Shown piece after piece: positions 33,181-42,551 of a DNA stretch of 64,000 nt. Made by a program: the position numbers and the translations under genes. The notes under the pieces are model-generated. The model had not been told where the DNA came from and ran no database searches. It saw only the letters and a program-made list of their open reading frames with translations. The first letter of the stretch is position 1, and each line of letters starts with the position of its first letter. The DNA comes from Parapontixanthobacter aurantiacus (GTDB taxonomy: Bacteria > Pseudomonadota > Alphaproteobacteria > Sphingomonadales > Sphingomonadaceae): positions 62,001 to 126,000 of the forward strand of contig NZ_WTYW01000004.1 of NCBI RefSeq assembly GCF_009827635.1. Reading direction: 5' to 3'.

Positions 33181-33646
33181 GAGCCAGCAAAACGACGTCA
33201 GTGTCGCGGGCGCGGCGTCGCATTATCGCTCGCTCGAAAACCTTTATCGTGCCGCGCCGATCAATCGGCTGTTCGCCTCGGAACTGACGATCACGGAGGA
33301 GGGACGGGCGCACATTACGTTTCGCATTACCGACGACCTGTATCACGCAGCCGGCGCAGCGCATGGCACGGTCTATTTCAAGATGCTGGACGATGCCGCC
33401 TTTTATGCCGCCAATACGCTGGCGACCGACCGGTTTCTCCTGACCACCTCGTTCAACCTGCACTTCACCAAGCCAGTCCGCACGGGCTCCGTTACGGCGG
33501 AAGGGAAATGGGTGAGCGGTCGGCGCAGGGTTCTCGTCGCGGAGAGCAGGCTGATCGATAGCGAAGGAGAGGAGATCGGACGCGGAACAGGAACCTTCAT
33601 GCGATCGCGCATTCCGCTTTCGAGTCTCGATGGTTATCACGTCTGA
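33167..33646 (+). CDS. PaaI-type hotdog thioesterase
   Basis: 159 residues starting at the GTG at 33167, inside the ptsN end (14-base overlap). A hotdog fold is indicated by the helix and active-site turn AAGAAHGTVYFKMLDDAAFYAANTL and the strands LTTSFNLHFTKPVRTGSVTAEG. The Gly-His-Gly-like turn reads GAAHGT. The family hydrolyses acyl-CoA thioesters; the acyl group cannot be predicted. A coupled PtsN-thioesterase pair is common in sphingomonads by my recollection, which I cannot verify here. Confidence 0.85.
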   Translation: MTQPESQQNDVSVAGAASHYRSLENLYRAAPINRLFASELTITEEGRAHITFRITDDLYHAAGAAHGTVYFKMLDDAAFYAANTLATDRFLLTTSFNLHFTKPVRTGSVTAEGKWVSGRRRVLVAESRLIDSEGEEIGRGTGTFMRSRIPLSSLDGYHV

Positions 33647-33741
33647 TTGCGAATGAGCGTTTCGAGCACGATCCCCCGCTCGTCGCATTGAACGCTCATT
33701 TAATCGCAAATGAAACTATTTTAGCAGAATCTGCGGCATCG

Positions 33742-34092
33742 ATGACACAGGCCCGTCTTCCTTCGCATCTCGAAATCGGCGCAATTCTGCGGCAGGCGCA
33801 GGCTGATGGAGGTTTCGCCACGATCCTTTCCAAGGGGGAAAAGGACGCCGGAACCATCCTTGTGCTCACGACCCGGCGGGGCACTGGGTATGCGCTGTGG
33901 GAGCGGATGCCGAGCCTCGACGGCCCCCGCCTCTTCACCATTATTCGCGAACAAGATATTGAAAAACCTTCAGATATTTTCGAATATATCGAAAGGCGAA
34001 GTGCGCAGGACAGCGATCTCTGGGTGATTGAGGTCGAAATCGACGACGCCGCAGGCTTCATGGCGAACAGGGTTAACCGAGTTGACTATTAG
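33742..34092 (+). CDS. DUF1491 family protein
   Basis: 116 residues from the ATG at 33742 (MTQARLPSHLEIGAILRQAQADGG). The frame is open 54 bases further upstream from an ATG at 33688, but homologues start at the RLPSHLEIGA segment. Typical family pattern: GFATILSKGEKDAGTILVLT, ALWERMPSLDG, and a final DLWVIEVEIDD. Function unknown; the domain is almost confined to alphaproteobacteria. The following 192 bases before the wall-hydrolase gene hold nothing I can identify. Confidence 0.85.
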   Translation: MTQARLPSHLEIGAILRQAQADGGFATILSKGEKDAGTILVLTTRRGTGYALWERMPSLDGPRLFTIIREQDIEKPSDIFEYIERRSAQDSDLWVIEVEIDDAAGFMANRVNRVDY

Positions 34093-34284
34093 CCGACGCC
34101 ATCTACATGGCCCCCACCTCCAATAGACGCAGGCGATATCGCACGACCCTCGGGCCGTAAGGTATCAGCGCGTAGACGGGGGGCGGCCGGCAGGTCACCT
34201 TCGAACGGGATAACGCTTCAATACGAGGCGCAAGACATTCGAACCCCTGCGTCAGGTCCGTCCACCGCCAAGACTGACGGTTTG

Positions 34285-34947
34285 ATGAAGCGAAAGACTT
34301 ACTCCTTTACGGCTGCGGCGATTGCCGGAGCCAGCCTCTTTACGGTTGCCTTTGCCGAAAGTTCCGATGCCATCGCGCAGGATCAGGGCATCGAGACCGC
34401 AAACGAGGCCTCCACACCGGACATCTCCGCAGAGGCGGAAGAACTGGTTCCGGTATTCGTGGAGAAAGAAGTGGTCCAGGACATTCCCGAACCTGTCGAG
34501 GAAGCTCCTGAAGGTTTCGCAGAGTCTGCCGGCAGCCTCAACGAACTGGTCGCAGCGACGAAGATCGGCGACGATCTTTCCGAGGATATGCACTGCCTCG
34601 CCGGAGCGATCTATTTCGAATCGCGCGGCGAGCCCCTTGCCGGACAGCTTGCCGTGGGTCAGGTCATCGTGAACCGGACCGAAAGCGGGCGCTTCCCGTC
34701 CGATTATTGCGGCGTGGTTTATCAGCGCGCGCAGTTCTCCTTCGTTCGCGGCGGTTCCATGCCGCGCATCAAGACCGGGTCCGCAGCCTGGCGCAAGGCC
34801 AAGGCGATCGCCCATATCGCGCATCAGGGCCTGTGGGAGAGCGAGGCGGGAGACAGCCTCTATTTCCACGCAAAGCATGTCAGCCCGCGCTGGGCGAAGC
34901 GCAAGACGAGCCGGGCCGTCATCAATAGCCACGTTTTCTATCGCTGA
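34285..34947 (+). CDS. SleB-type cell wall hydrolase
   Basis: 220 residues: a signal peptide (hydrophobic core AAAIAGASLFTVAFA, about 9-24), an acidic low-complexity linker (about 36-83), then a Hydrolase_2/SleB domain with MHCLAGAIYFESRGEPLAGQLAVGQ (catalytic Glu 112), NRTESGRFP, QRAQFSFV, and SLYFHAKHVSPRW. The family has lytic transglycosylase-like activity on peptidoglycan. The start is the ATG at 34285; a TTG lies just before it. Convergent with xth. Confidence 0.92.
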   Translation: MKRKTYSFTAAAIAGASLFTVAFAESSDAIAQDQGIETANEASTPDISAEAEELVPVFVEKEVVQDIPEPVEEAPEGFAESAGSLNELVAATKIGDDLSEDMHCLAGAIYFESRGEPLAGQLAVGQVIVNRTESGRFPSDYCGVVYQRAQFSFVRGGSMPRIKTGSAAWRKAKAIAHIAHQGLWESEAGDSLYFHAKHVSPRWAKRKTSRAVINSHVFYR

Positions 34948-34981
34948 TAGGCGGTAAGCCGGAGCTATAACGGGCTGTCGT

Positions 34982-35761
34982 TCAGTTGCGGTCGCGCAGT
35001 TCCACCCATACCGGGGTGTGGTCGCTCGATTTCTCCCTGCCCCGATACTCCTTGTCGACGCCGGCCCCGACCATTCGGTCGGCCAGTTCGGGTGACAGCA
35101 GCAGGTGATCGATCCGAAAGCCGTGATCGCGCTGCCAGGCGCCTGCCTGATAGTCCCAGAAGGTCCAGATGCCGCCGCGCGGATTGAGCGTGTCGATCGC
35201 GTCGACCCATCCATCGGCGAGCATCCTGCCATAGGCATCGCGCGAGGCGGGTTGCATGAGCGCGTCGCTTGCCATGGCCTTGGGTGACCAGACATCCTTG
35301 TCTTCGGGTATAACGTTATAGTCGCCCACCAGAGCGGTCGGAATTTCGGCGTCCCAGAGGCTCTTCGCATGGCGGCGCAAGCGTTCCATCCACGACAGCT
35401 TGTAGTCGAACTTCGGTCCCGGCTGCGGATTGCCGTTGGGCAGATAGATCGATGCAACTCGCACCCCGGCAATATCCGCTTCGAGATAACGGGCCTGGTC
35501 GTCATCCTCGTCGCCCGGCAGTCCGCGCTGCGTTTCGACAGGCTTAACGCCGTCGGCGAGGATCGCCACGCCGTTGAAGCTCTTCTGCCCGTGCCAGATT
35601 GCGTGATAGCCGATCTTCTCGAACGCATCGGCGGGAAATCCCTCATCCTGCGTCTTGATTTCCTGAAGGCACGCGACGCTCGGCCGCGTTTCCTCGAGCC
35701 ATTCGAGAAGGCGAGGCAGGCGAGCCTTTATCCCGTTAATGTTGAAAGTAGCGATTTTCAT
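34982..35761 (-). CDS. xth: exodeoxyribonuclease III (AP endonuclease)
   Basis: 259-residue Mg-dependent repair nuclease for abasic sites and 3' blocking groups. Seen: FNINGIKARLPRLLEWLEE (6-24), CLQEIKTQDEGFP with the metal-binding Glu, GDYNVIPEDKDVW (catalytic Asp and Asn) and the C-terminal SDHTPVWVEL with the catalytic His. Normal length. It begins about 50 bases from the erpA stop on the same strand. Confidence 0.97.
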   Translation of the reverse strand: MKIATFNINGIKARLPRLLEWLEETRPSVACLQEIKTQDEGFPADAFEKIGYHAIWHGQKSFNGVAILADGVKPVETQRGLPGDEDDDQARYLEADIAGVRVASIYLPNGNPQPGPKFDYKLSWMERLRRHAKSLWDAEIPTALVGDYNVIPEDKDVWSPKAMASDALMQPASRDAYGRMLADGWVDAIDTLNPRGGIWTFWDYQAGAWQRDHGFRIDHLLLSPELADRMVGAGVDKEYRGREKSSDHTPVWVELRDRN

Positions 35762-35813
35762 GACCGCGCTGTTCTATGACGGACGCGCGGGAATGACCAC
35801 TGCCTTGAGCGGG

Positions 35814-36143
35814 CTAGATCCCGAAACTCGAACCGCAGCCACAACCGGCCGCCGCTTGCGGGTTCTCGACCCGGAAAGCGGCGCCGCCCAGCGATTCGAC
35901 GAAGTCGACGGTGCTGCCCGCGACGAGGTCGAGACTGATGGGATCGATCACGAGCCGTGCGCCGTCCGTTTCCGTGACGGTATCGTCACCGTCCGGCGCG
36001 TCAGCCAGATCGAACTTGTACTGGAAACCAGAACATCCGCCCCCTTCGACCGAAAGGCGCAGGATGGCAGGCTTGTCCTGCCGCTGTGCGATCCAGCGAA
36101 CACGCTCTGCGGCTGCCGGGCTGAGGGTCGGGGTCTGGCTCAT
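35814..36143 (-). CDS. erpA: A-type iron-sulfur cluster insertion protein ErpA
   Basis: 109-residue Fe-S carrier protein that passes clusters to apoproteins. The three ligand cysteines are C37 (GGGCSGFQYKF), C101 and C103 (GCGCGSSFGI). A second A-type carrier ends the window at 63735-64000. The ErpA label rests on its isolated place away from isc/suf genes and is less sure than the family. Likely clients in this window include class I fumarase. Confidence 0.93.
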   Translation of the reverse strand: MSQTPTLSPAAAERVRWIAQRQDKPAILRLSVEGGGCSGFQYKFDLADAPDGDDTVTETDGARLVIDPISLDLVAGSTVDFVESLGGAAFRVENPQAAAGCGCGSSFGI

Positions 36144-36203
36144 GTCACGAATGTAGGATCGGTCGCGGAAGGTTCCAAGAGAGAGTGAGGCGGTTCGCCG
36201 TCC

Positions 36204-36632
36204 TTACGTCTGGATATATTGCCGCATCGCCTGGGCTTCGTGTTCGACCTCGGCATAGCGTTCCTTCACCAGATCGCCGATCGAGATGAAGCCGCACATC
36301 GCATCGCCATTGAGCACGGGAAGATGCCGAATGCGCCGGCGCGTCATCAAGGCGAGAGCATCATCGACGCTCGTCGAGCGGGAGACCGTGATGGCCGGAG
36401 TCGACATGATTGCGCCGACTGTCGTATCGATGCAGCCCTTGCCCTCCTGCGCGAGCCGGTAGATTACGTCGCGCTCCGAAAATATGCCGACGACCGTGCC
36501 GTTATCGATTACGGGCATCGCCCCAATACGTCGTTCGGCAAGTCTCGCGACAGCATCGATGACGGACATTTCGGGGGTGCACGAAACGATGTCGTCGACA
36601 TTGCGGCTCGCGACAAGGTGCGCAATCTGCAT
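36204..36632 (-). CDS. two-CBS-domain protein
   Basis: 142 residues made almost wholly of a CBS pair: CTPEMSVIDAVARLAERRIGAMPVIDNGTVVGIFSERDV, and STSVDDALALMTRRRIRHLPVLNGDAMCGFISIGDLVKE. Such proteins sense adenine nucleotides and regulate enzymes or transporters; no partner is fused. Starts at the ATG at 36632. It reads towards erpA, with about 60 bases between. Confidence 0.92.
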   Translation of the reverse strand: MQIAHLVASRNVDDIVSCTPEMSVIDAVARLAERRIGAMPVIDNGTVVGIFSERDVIYRLAQEGKGCIDTTVGAIMSTPAITVSRSTSVDDALALMTRRRIRHLPVLNGDAMCGFISIGDLVKERYAEVEHEAQAMRQYIQT

Positions 36633-36724
36633 CGACTATTCCTCCTTCTGCTTGCACGCGAGTATGTCATGAATTGGCCGGAGTGACCAGTCGCGTGCCA
36701 TTGCCAGTCGAGGCGCGGGGGTGC

Positions 36725-37039
36725 ATGGACGCTGGCATGGTCAAGAAATCCCCGCTCGACGATCCTGAAAACGCGGCCTTCGCATGGGCCCGCTATCGGC
36801 GTTTGATGCGCCTGATGTTCATGCTGGCGGTCGGCGTCGTGCTCATCGCCTTTGCCCTGATCTACAAGGGCGGGGAGCCGGTTTCCGTCCATTTCTACAT
36901 CGCTGTGGGGCTCGCCATCGTCTTCACCATGCTGCTGACAGGCGCGCTGATGGGGCTCGTCTTCCTGTCAAACGGAACGGGTCATGACGAGGCGGTGGAA
37001 GATCGCGCGAATGACGAGACCGACCACTGGAAGGATTAA
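36725..37039 (+). CDS. small inner-membrane protein of unknown function
   Basis: 104 residues if started at the ATG at 36725 (MDAGMVKKSPLDD); the ATG at 36737 is an alternative, and a weak Shine-Dalgarno-like GAGGCGCGGGG precedes the first. Two membrane segments (about 27-50 and 57-82) with a conserved-looking start DDPENAAFAWARYRRLM and a charged C-terminal tail (EAVEDRANDETDHWKD). No recognised family. It lies between the divergent CBS gene and the convergent ferredoxin-like gene, whose stop is three bases away. Confidence 0.72.
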   Translation: MDAGMVKKSPLDDPENAAFAWARYRRLMRLMFMLAVGVVLIAFALIYKGGEPVSVHFYIAVGLAIVFTMLLTGALMGLVFLSNGTGHDEAVEDRANDETDHWKD

Positions 37040-37042
37040 GCG

Positions 37043-37420
37043 TCAATCGGGCGATTGCAGCCTGTAATCCTCGACAATGCTGCCCCCGACGAGGTGTTCA
37101 TCGATAATCCGCTCCAGCACCTTCGGCGTGCAGGAGTGATACCAGACATTGTCGGGCCAGACGACGGCGATCGGACCCTTCGCGCAGATTTGCAGACAGT
37201 CCGCTTTCGTGCGACCCACGACCGGCCCGTCGCTGCCGCCGGAAGCCAGTCCCAGGTCCTTCAGCCTCGATTTCAGGAACTTCCAGCTTTCCTCGCCCTC
37301 CTTGCGGGAGCAGCATTTCTGCTTGTCCGACACGGCGCAAAGGAAAATGTGACGCGATAACTGCCCAGCGCCGATTTTTCTGAAAGCACGTTGCGCCTTG
37401 TCGAGCGCCTTGTCGCTCAT
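37043..37420 (-). CDS. (2Fe-2S) ferredoxin-like domain protein
   Basis: 125 residues with the thioredoxin-like [2Fe-2S] ferredoxin pattern: [14 protein letters not shown], then after about 40 residues [27 protein letters not shown]. At least four of its cysteines can bind the cluster. It starts with an ATGA overlap on the S9 peptidase stop and is therefore coupled to it. Function is unknown; such proteins are often annotated as NAD-binding or nitrogen-fixation ferredoxins without evidence. Confidence 0.87.
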   Translation of the reverse strand: MSDKALDKAQRAFRKIGAGQLSRHIFLCAVSDKQKCCSRKEGEESWKFLKSRLKDLGLASGGSDGPVVGRTKADCLQICAKGPIAVVWPDNVWYHSCTPKVLERIIDEHLVGGSIVEDYRLQSPD

Positions 37421-39537
37421 TCGCTTCCGTCTTGCGGCTTCAGCCAGCGATCGAGCCAGGCAAAGACCGTCTCGTGCCACTGGACCGAGTTCTTCGGATC
37501 GAGCACCCAGTGGTTCTCGCCCGGAAATACCAGCAATTGTGCGGGAATGTCACGCTCCTGAAGGGCGGTGAACGATGCCAGTCCCTGCGTGTAGGGGACG
37601 CGAAAATCTTGCTCGCCCGTCACGACGAGCATCGGTGTCTGCCAGTTCTCGACATAGTTCACCGGGTTCCACTGCTCGTAGAGCTGCGACTGTTCGGCGT
37701 AAGTGCCGCCGAAATCCCATCGGGGAAACCACAGCTCTTCGGTCGTGTAGTAGAAACTTCTGAGATCGAAGAGACCGTCATGCTGGACGAGACAATCGAA
37801 GCGGTCCGGCCAACGTCCGGCGATCCAGTTCATCATGTAACCGCCATAGGATGCACCCATGGCGCACGCTTTCGAGCCGTCGATCTGCGAATCCTTCGCT
37901 AGGGCAGCCTCGAGCCCGAGCTGCAGATCCTGCAATGGCTTCCCGCCCCAGTCCTGATTGATGGAATCGGTGAAGTCCTGCCCGTATCCGGTGCTTCCGT
38001 GGAAATCGACGGAGATGACAGCATAGCCCTGACTTGCGAGAACGCGGGGGTTCCAGCGGCTCGACCAGCCGTCGTTGAACGAGCCTTGCGGTCCCCCATG
38101 AACGTAGAGGATTGCGGGCATCGCCCCGTCGTAATTTTCCAGTTTGGTTATCTGTCCCCAAACCGTATCGCCATTTGCGCCCGCAAAATTGAAGCGCGAG
38201 GTGACGACCGATGCCAACTGGCCAACCGCCATGTTGGCGATGCTCGTAACGGGAACTGCCTGTTCGTAATCGCGCGAGAGATAGATTTCGCTTGGCGCGC
38301 CAATCGAATCCTGCGTGAAGAGCAAGCGGTTGTCCGAAAGCGCCTCGATATTGGCGATATGCGCTTCGTTTCCGGCCATCAGGTCGAGCCGCTCAACCGA
38401 TCCGCTAGCGATGTCGATGCGGAAGGCGGGCGTATCGAGGACGTCCTGCGCCGTAGCGATGAGATACCGTCCGTCCGGCGTCCAGTCGAGCGAGCCGAAG
38501 CTGCGGTCGAACCCTTCGGTCAATGCCCGCGTTTCGCCGCTGCGCAAGTTGCGCAGATGGACGACGAGCCGATCCGATTCGTAATTGGGCCGCTCCATAG
38601 CGAGATAGGCGAGATAACGACCATCGGGCGAGGGCGTGGGCAGCGTATCGGCTGCTTCGTTCTCGTCCGTCAGGTTCGACAAAGTTCCAGCCGAGATGTC
38701 CGCGGCAAAGATGTCCGTATTGGTCGAAGTCGGCTCTGCCTTGTCGGCAGCGCGCGCGGTAAAGAACACGGTTTCGCCATCGGCGCTCCAGGCAATTTCC
38801 TCGCCGCCGCCGAACGGCTTCGTCGGCGTATCGCCGGTGAACGGGTCGCCGGTGCGCGGCGTATCGATGGCGACGGGCTCGCCGCTCACCATCCCATCGA
38901 CGAGGTCGAACACGAATGCGCGGCTATACGTACCCGGCGTTTCCCATTCGTCCCAGTGGCGATAGAAGCCGTCTTTTGCATCATAAAGCCGCCCATCGCC
39001 GGGGCCAGGAAGATGCGCCGTACCGTCACCTTCGCATCCGAAGCTGTCGCAATTCCGCCCGATCTCGCCCCATACGGCCAGGCGAGCGCCGTCGGGGGAT
39101 ACGGAATAGCCGCTGATCGGGGCAACGAAAGACGTGACCTGCTGCGGTTCGCCCGTCGTCTCGCCATCGTCGATCCCAACGCGATATAGCTGACGAGTGG
39201 GGCTTTCGCCGCGCGTCGCGAGGAAATAGAGATGTCCGTCATTCGCGAAGGACAGGCTCGACGCCTCGCCCCCGAGGTCGAGCACGACAGCCTCGCCATC
39301 CAGATCGGCCAGTCTGCGCCAGTAAACAGTACTCGAGCGTTCGTAAGTCTGCGGATCCGTCCTTGTCACCGTATAGACGATCTGATCGCCGTCATCGGCG
39401 ACGATCGGCGCGCCGACGCGGGGCATCGTGACGAGATCCTGCGCCGTCATCGGCGGCGCGGTTTCCTGTGATGCGGCCGGGGCGGAAAGCGCGGCAAGAA
39501 TGAGGGAAAGCGAAGCGGACCCGAATGTGTTCTTCAT
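37417..39537 (-). CDS. S9 family serine peptidase (acylaminoacyl/dipeptidyl peptidase type), secreted
   Basis: 706 residues: a signal peptide ([18 protein letters not shown]), an N-terminal propeller (for example [31 protein letters not shown]), then an alpha/beta hydrolase with the catalytic Ser in [11 protein letters not shown] (near 563), Asp in GEQDFRVPY (near 643) and His in GENHWV (near 674). Cleaves short peptides from blocked or free N-termini in the periplasm or outside (family knowledge). It is coupled to the ferredoxin-like gene by ATGA overlap, an odd pairing. Confidence 0.94.
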   Translation of the reverse strand: MKNTFGSASLSLILAALSAPAASQETAPPMTAQDLVTMPRVGAPIVADDGDQIVYTVTRTDPQTYERSSTVYWRRLADLDGEAVVLDLGGEASSLSFANDGHLYFLATRGESPTRQLYRVGIDDGETTGEPQQVTSFVAPISGYSVSPDGARLAVWGEIGRNCDSFGCEGDGTAHLPGPGDGRLYDAKDGFYRHWDEWETPGTYSRAFVFDLVDGMVSGEPVAIDTPRTGDPFTGDTPTKPFGGGEEIAWSADGETVFFTARAADKAEPTSTNTDIFAADISAGTLSNLTDENEAADTLPTPSPDGRYLAYLAMERPNYESDRLVVHLRNLRSGETRALTEGFDRSFGSLDWTPDGRYLIATAQDVLDTPAFRIDIASGSVERLDLMAGNEAHIANIEALSDNRLLFTQDSIGAPSEIYLSRDYEQAVPVTSIANMAVGQLASVVTSRFNFAGANGDTVWGQITKLENYDGAMPAILYVHGGPQGSFNDGWSSRWNPRVLASQGYAVISVDFHGSTGYGQDFTDSINQDWGGKPLQDLQLGLEAALAKDSQIDGSKACAMGASYGGYMMNWIAGRWPDRFDCLVQHDGLFDLRSFYYTTEELWFPRWDFGGTYAEQSQLYEQWNPVNYVENWQTPMLVVTGEQDFRVPYTQGLASFTALQERDIPAQLLVFPGENHWVLDPKNSVQWHETVFAWLDRWLKPQDGSE

Positions 39538-39592
39538 TCGGCCCGATTAACCAATTGCCGGGCCAGCGCCAAGCATTTCGTCGGAGGCGCCG

Positions 39593-40150
39593 TTATCCTC
39601 TTTTGCCAGCGATGCGGGCAATCTCGGCCTTGACCAGCTTCTCAACCATTCCCGGCAGGTTCTCGTCGAGCCATTGCGCCAGCATCGGTCGCAGCAATTC
39701 GCGGGTGAGGCCTTCGAGCGAAGTCTCGCCGGAACGCGTGATGTGGGCGGTCTGGCCGGGCTCGGACAACATCGCCAGGGTCGCGAAGTTCTGTTGCAGC
39801 GAACTGCGAACCTCTGCGCTTGTCAGACCTTCGTCGGTGCTGTCGTCGAGCGCATAGCTGTCTCGATCATCGCGCCCTTCATCATCCGCACGCGGTTCGA
39901 ACCACGGTCCGTATTCTTCCTGCTGCTCGCTTCCTTCGATCAGCGAATGTTCGTTTTCGAAGGAATAGTCTTCGGGCGGAGAAATCATCTCGTCCTCCGC
40001 AAGTTCGAGAACTTCGTCAGCCTCGTCCTCGTCCGACGGTTCGATACGCTCGTCCTCGCGATCCATCGTCGCTGCCCGCGTGTCGCGCGCAATCACTTTC
40101 TTGATCGAGTCGAGAATTTCCTCGACGGATGGTTCGCCCGGCTGGTGCAT
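39593..40150 (-). CDS. popZ: PopZ-type polar organizing protein (DUF2497)
   Basis: 185 residues with the PopZ layout: a short N-terminal helix EPSVEEILDSIKKVIA (6-21), a long acidic disordered middle (Asp/Glu-rich, about 28-108), and a C-terminal helical oligomerisation region GLTRELLRPMLAQWLDENLPGMVEKLVKAEI. In Caulobacter PopZ builds a polar condensate that holds the ParB-parS complex and cell-cycle kinases. ParA, ParB and parS are 19 kb away in this window. Stand-alone gene between the S9 peptidase and TolC genes. Confidence 0.92.
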   Translation of the reverse strand: MHQPGEPSVEEILDSIKKVIARDTRAATMDREDERIEPSDEDEADEVLELAEDEMISPPEDYSFENEHSLIEGSEQQEEYGPWFEPRADDEGRDDRDSYALDDSTDEGLTSAEVRSSLQQNFATLAMLSEPGQTAHITRSGETSLEGLTRELLRPMLAQWLDENLPGMVEKLVKAEIARIAGKRG

Positions 40151-40231
40151 GAGGCCCCTCGAATGACGTATTTGCTCTCTGACCAGCCGTTATGCTTGAT
40201 TTCGCGCTAACTATAAACCGGATTAACCGTT

Positions 40232-41767
40232 TTATTCGTCGTTCGCCCCGTAAAACTCATCGTCGACGGGCCCGATGAGGATGTCGGCAGGGGGAACGTC
40301 GACCGTCCGCGACGCTTGCGGAACGGGTGCAGGGTCGTCGTCGAAGTCGAAGAACTTGCCACGAACGCGCTCATAATTGATCGTCGGATCGTACAGCGGA
40401 CCGGTCACGTCGAGCGACAGATCGCGGGCCTCGGCAAGACCCATGGCGGCGAGCAGCGTGAACCCTGCAACGTAGGCGTTGCGTCGCGCAGTAACCAGAT
40501 CGACCCGCGCCACCAGCAATTCCTGCTCGGCATTGAGAACGTCGAGGATTGTGCGGTTGCCGATCGAGTTTTCGGCACGCACGCCTTCGAGACTGAGTTC
40601 GGCGGCGGCGATCGCTTCCTGGCTGCTCTCGATAATGGCGTTTGCTGCTGCAAGGTTGGCCCAGGCGGAGCGGACCTGCGCGATGACGTCGCGCTCGACC
40701 GCGGTTACGAACTCGTATTGCGACAAGGCGCGCTGCTGTGCCTGCCGCCGCAGGGCAGCGGGGCGGCCCCCTTGGAACAGCGGAAGCGAAAGCTGCACAC
40801 CGACTTGGACCGAAGTCGTGGTCTGGCCGATAGTCGGCTGGACCGGAGACGGAACGGGATCGGTTGGATCAAGGATGACGCCGGTCGACCCGTCCAGCGA
40901 TCCCAGATAATTGGCGTAGGAACCGCCGGTGAAGACGCTGACGCGCGGCAGCCTGCTGGCTCCGGCGACTTCGATATCGTAGCCTGCCGCCTGAGCACGT
41001 TCGCGCTCCGCAATGAGGTCGGGATTATTCTCGAGCGCGGTGGCGACCGCGACGCCGACGCTGTCGGGCAAATTGGGGAGCGGCGGCGGCGGTTGCAGAT
41101 CCTGCGGCGCTTCGCCGACCAGCTGGACGTAGGTTTCGCGCGCGGCGATGAGATTGGCCGCCGCTGCGCGCAGGTCGGACTGGGCAAGAGCGAGGCGCGC
41201 CTGCGACTGCGCGACATCGGTCCGGGTCAGAATCCCGATTTCGAACCGGTCGCTGGTTGCCTGCAGATTGACGCCCAGGACATCGACCTGATTGGCCGAC
41301 AACTCGTAGATCGCCTCGAACCGCAGCACGTCCATGTAAGCTGCGACGACCCGGCTGAAGATCGCGCTTTCCGTGCCTCTCAAATCGGCTTGCCCGGCCT
41401 GCACGCGCTCCTCTGCGGCGCGCACGGAGTTCTTGACCGCGCCGCCGGAATAGACGGGCACGCCCAGATCGATGCCCGCACCGAGCGTCCGGTCAGGTCC
41501 GTTGACCCGCGCAGGCTTGTCCTGAACGAACTCGATATATTGCGCGTCAGCCGTCACGCTTGGCCGACCGGCGGCCTTCTCGATCGGCACGTTCTCGTCG
41601 ACGGCACGCTGTTGCGCCCGCGCCGACAACAGCGTCGGATTATTAATATATGCCTCGGCCAGCGCCTCTCGCAGCGTGTCCGCATGTGCGGGCGTCGACC
41701 ACAGCGAGGCGAGGGCCGCACCGGCCAGAAGTCTGCGCTTTCCCCCCGCCATGTTCAGAACCGCCAT
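40232..41767 (-). CDS. TolC family outer-membrane efflux/secretion channel
   Basis: 511 residues with a signal peptide ending around THAD/AHA (SLWSTPAHADTLREAL), then two copies of the TolC helical repeat (NPTLLSARAQQRAV and NPDLIAERERAQAAGY), and ALSQYEFVTAVERDVIAQVRSAWANL near the second. It forms a trimeric exit duct with an inner-membrane exporter, none of which lies adjacent. The ATG at 41767 overlaps the end of the Pcm-like gene by 13 bases; an ATG at 41752 just after that stop is an alternative start. Confidence 0.94.
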   Translation of the reverse strand: MAVLNMAGGKRRLLAGAALASLWSTPAHADTLREALAEAYINNPTLLSARAQQRAVDENVPIEKAAGRPSVTADAQYIEFVQDKPARVNGPDRTLGAGIDLGVPVYSGGAVKNSVRAAEERVQAGQADLRGTESAIFSRVVAAYMDVLRFEAIYELSANQVDVLGVNLQATSDRFEIGILTRTDVAQSQARLALAQSDLRAAAANLIAARETYVQLVGEAPQDLQPPPPLPNLPDSVGVAVATALENNPDLIAERERAQAAGYDIEVAGASRLPRVSVFTGGSYANYLGSLDGSTGVILDPTDPVPSPVQPTIGQTTTSVQVGVQLSLPLFQGGRPAALRRQAQQRALSQYEFVTAVERDVIAQVRSAWANLAAANAIIESSQEAIAAAELSLEGVRAENSIGNRTILDVLNAEQELLVARVDLVTARRNAYVAGFTLLAAMGLAEARDLSLDVTGPLYDPTINYERVRGKFFDFDDDPAPVPQASRTVDVPPADILIGPVDDEFYGANDE

Positions 41768-42366
41768 TCCTTCCTGACGTCGAAAGCGTGCAGGACGGGA
41801 ATGCCCGTGTCGAGCAGGGTCATGAGCGCGACGTGACCCCTCGTCTTGCGACCGCCGGCGATGCGGGTCACGCCCTTGGACAAGAGACCGGTCACGAGGC
41901 GGCCATCTTCTGTCAGCCGGTCGACGAGGGCAGGAGGCACTTGCTCAGCGGCGCCGTCGATCAGCAAGAGATCGTATTCGCCTTCGGGAACTTTGCCGGA
42001 CACCGCCTCTTCGGGCGAGACGACCGTCATGGAACCGACCATCGGTTCGACCAAAGCGGGAAGATAGCCACTGCCGCCGTCGACGATCAGCGTGCGATCG
42101 GCTTCGCGGGGTCGCGCTTCCTGCAGCATCGTTCCGTGGAACAGCGGGCTGGCGAGAGCGCGACCGTCGCCCAGCGGGATCGAGCGGTCCATGTAGGCGA
42201 GCGCGCGATAGCTGTCGGGCACGAATTCCTCGCGGGGAACTTCGCCCATGCGGCGAAGCGCCGGCCCATCATTGACGCCGCTGGTGCGCAACTGACTGTC
42301 GATCATCGCTCTGCGCGCAGCGATATGATCGGTATTGGAGGTCCGGTCCGCGGTTTCGGCGGTCAT
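41755..42366 (-). CDS. pcm: Pcm-like protein (L-isoaspartyl methyltransferase family, shortened)
   Basis: 203 residues. The N-terminal half is Pcm-like (IDSQLRTSGVNDGPALRRMGEVPREEFVPDSYRALAYMD, and ASPLFHGTMLQEA in place of the SAPHMHAxML signature). The SAM site reads IVDGGSGYLPALVEP, lacking the canonical ExGxG, and about 30 residues carrying motif II (the GDG segment) appear absent before YDLLLIDGAAEQVPPALVDRL. So it looks like a family member of doubtful catalytic ability. Its stop overlaps the TolC gene start; such Pcm-TolC pairing recurs in sphingomonads as I recall, unverified here. Confidence 0.78.
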   Translation of the reverse strand: MTAETADRTSNTDHIAARRAMIDSQLRTSGVNDGPALRRMGEVPREEFVPDSYRALAYMDRSIPLGDGRALASPLFHGTMLQEARPREADRTLIVDGGSGYLPALVEPMVGSMTVVSPEEAVSGKVPEGEYDLLLIDGAAEQVPPALVDRLTEDGRLVTGLLSKGVTRIAGGRKTRGHVALMTLLDTGIPVLHAFDVRKEWRF

Positions 42367-42551
42367 CGCAAAGCCCCTTGCAGCATTTCTAGTGTGTTAA
42401 ACATATAAGACAGTTCGTCAATCCCGTTTGCTTTATGTGCAAGTTCGATTGCGTCCAAGGTCTTTGACGCCATGTTGAAAATATAGCTAGGGCGGTGGGG
42501 CGGATACGGCACAATGCCTATGGCCAATCGGCTGGCAAAGGGAACAAATCG

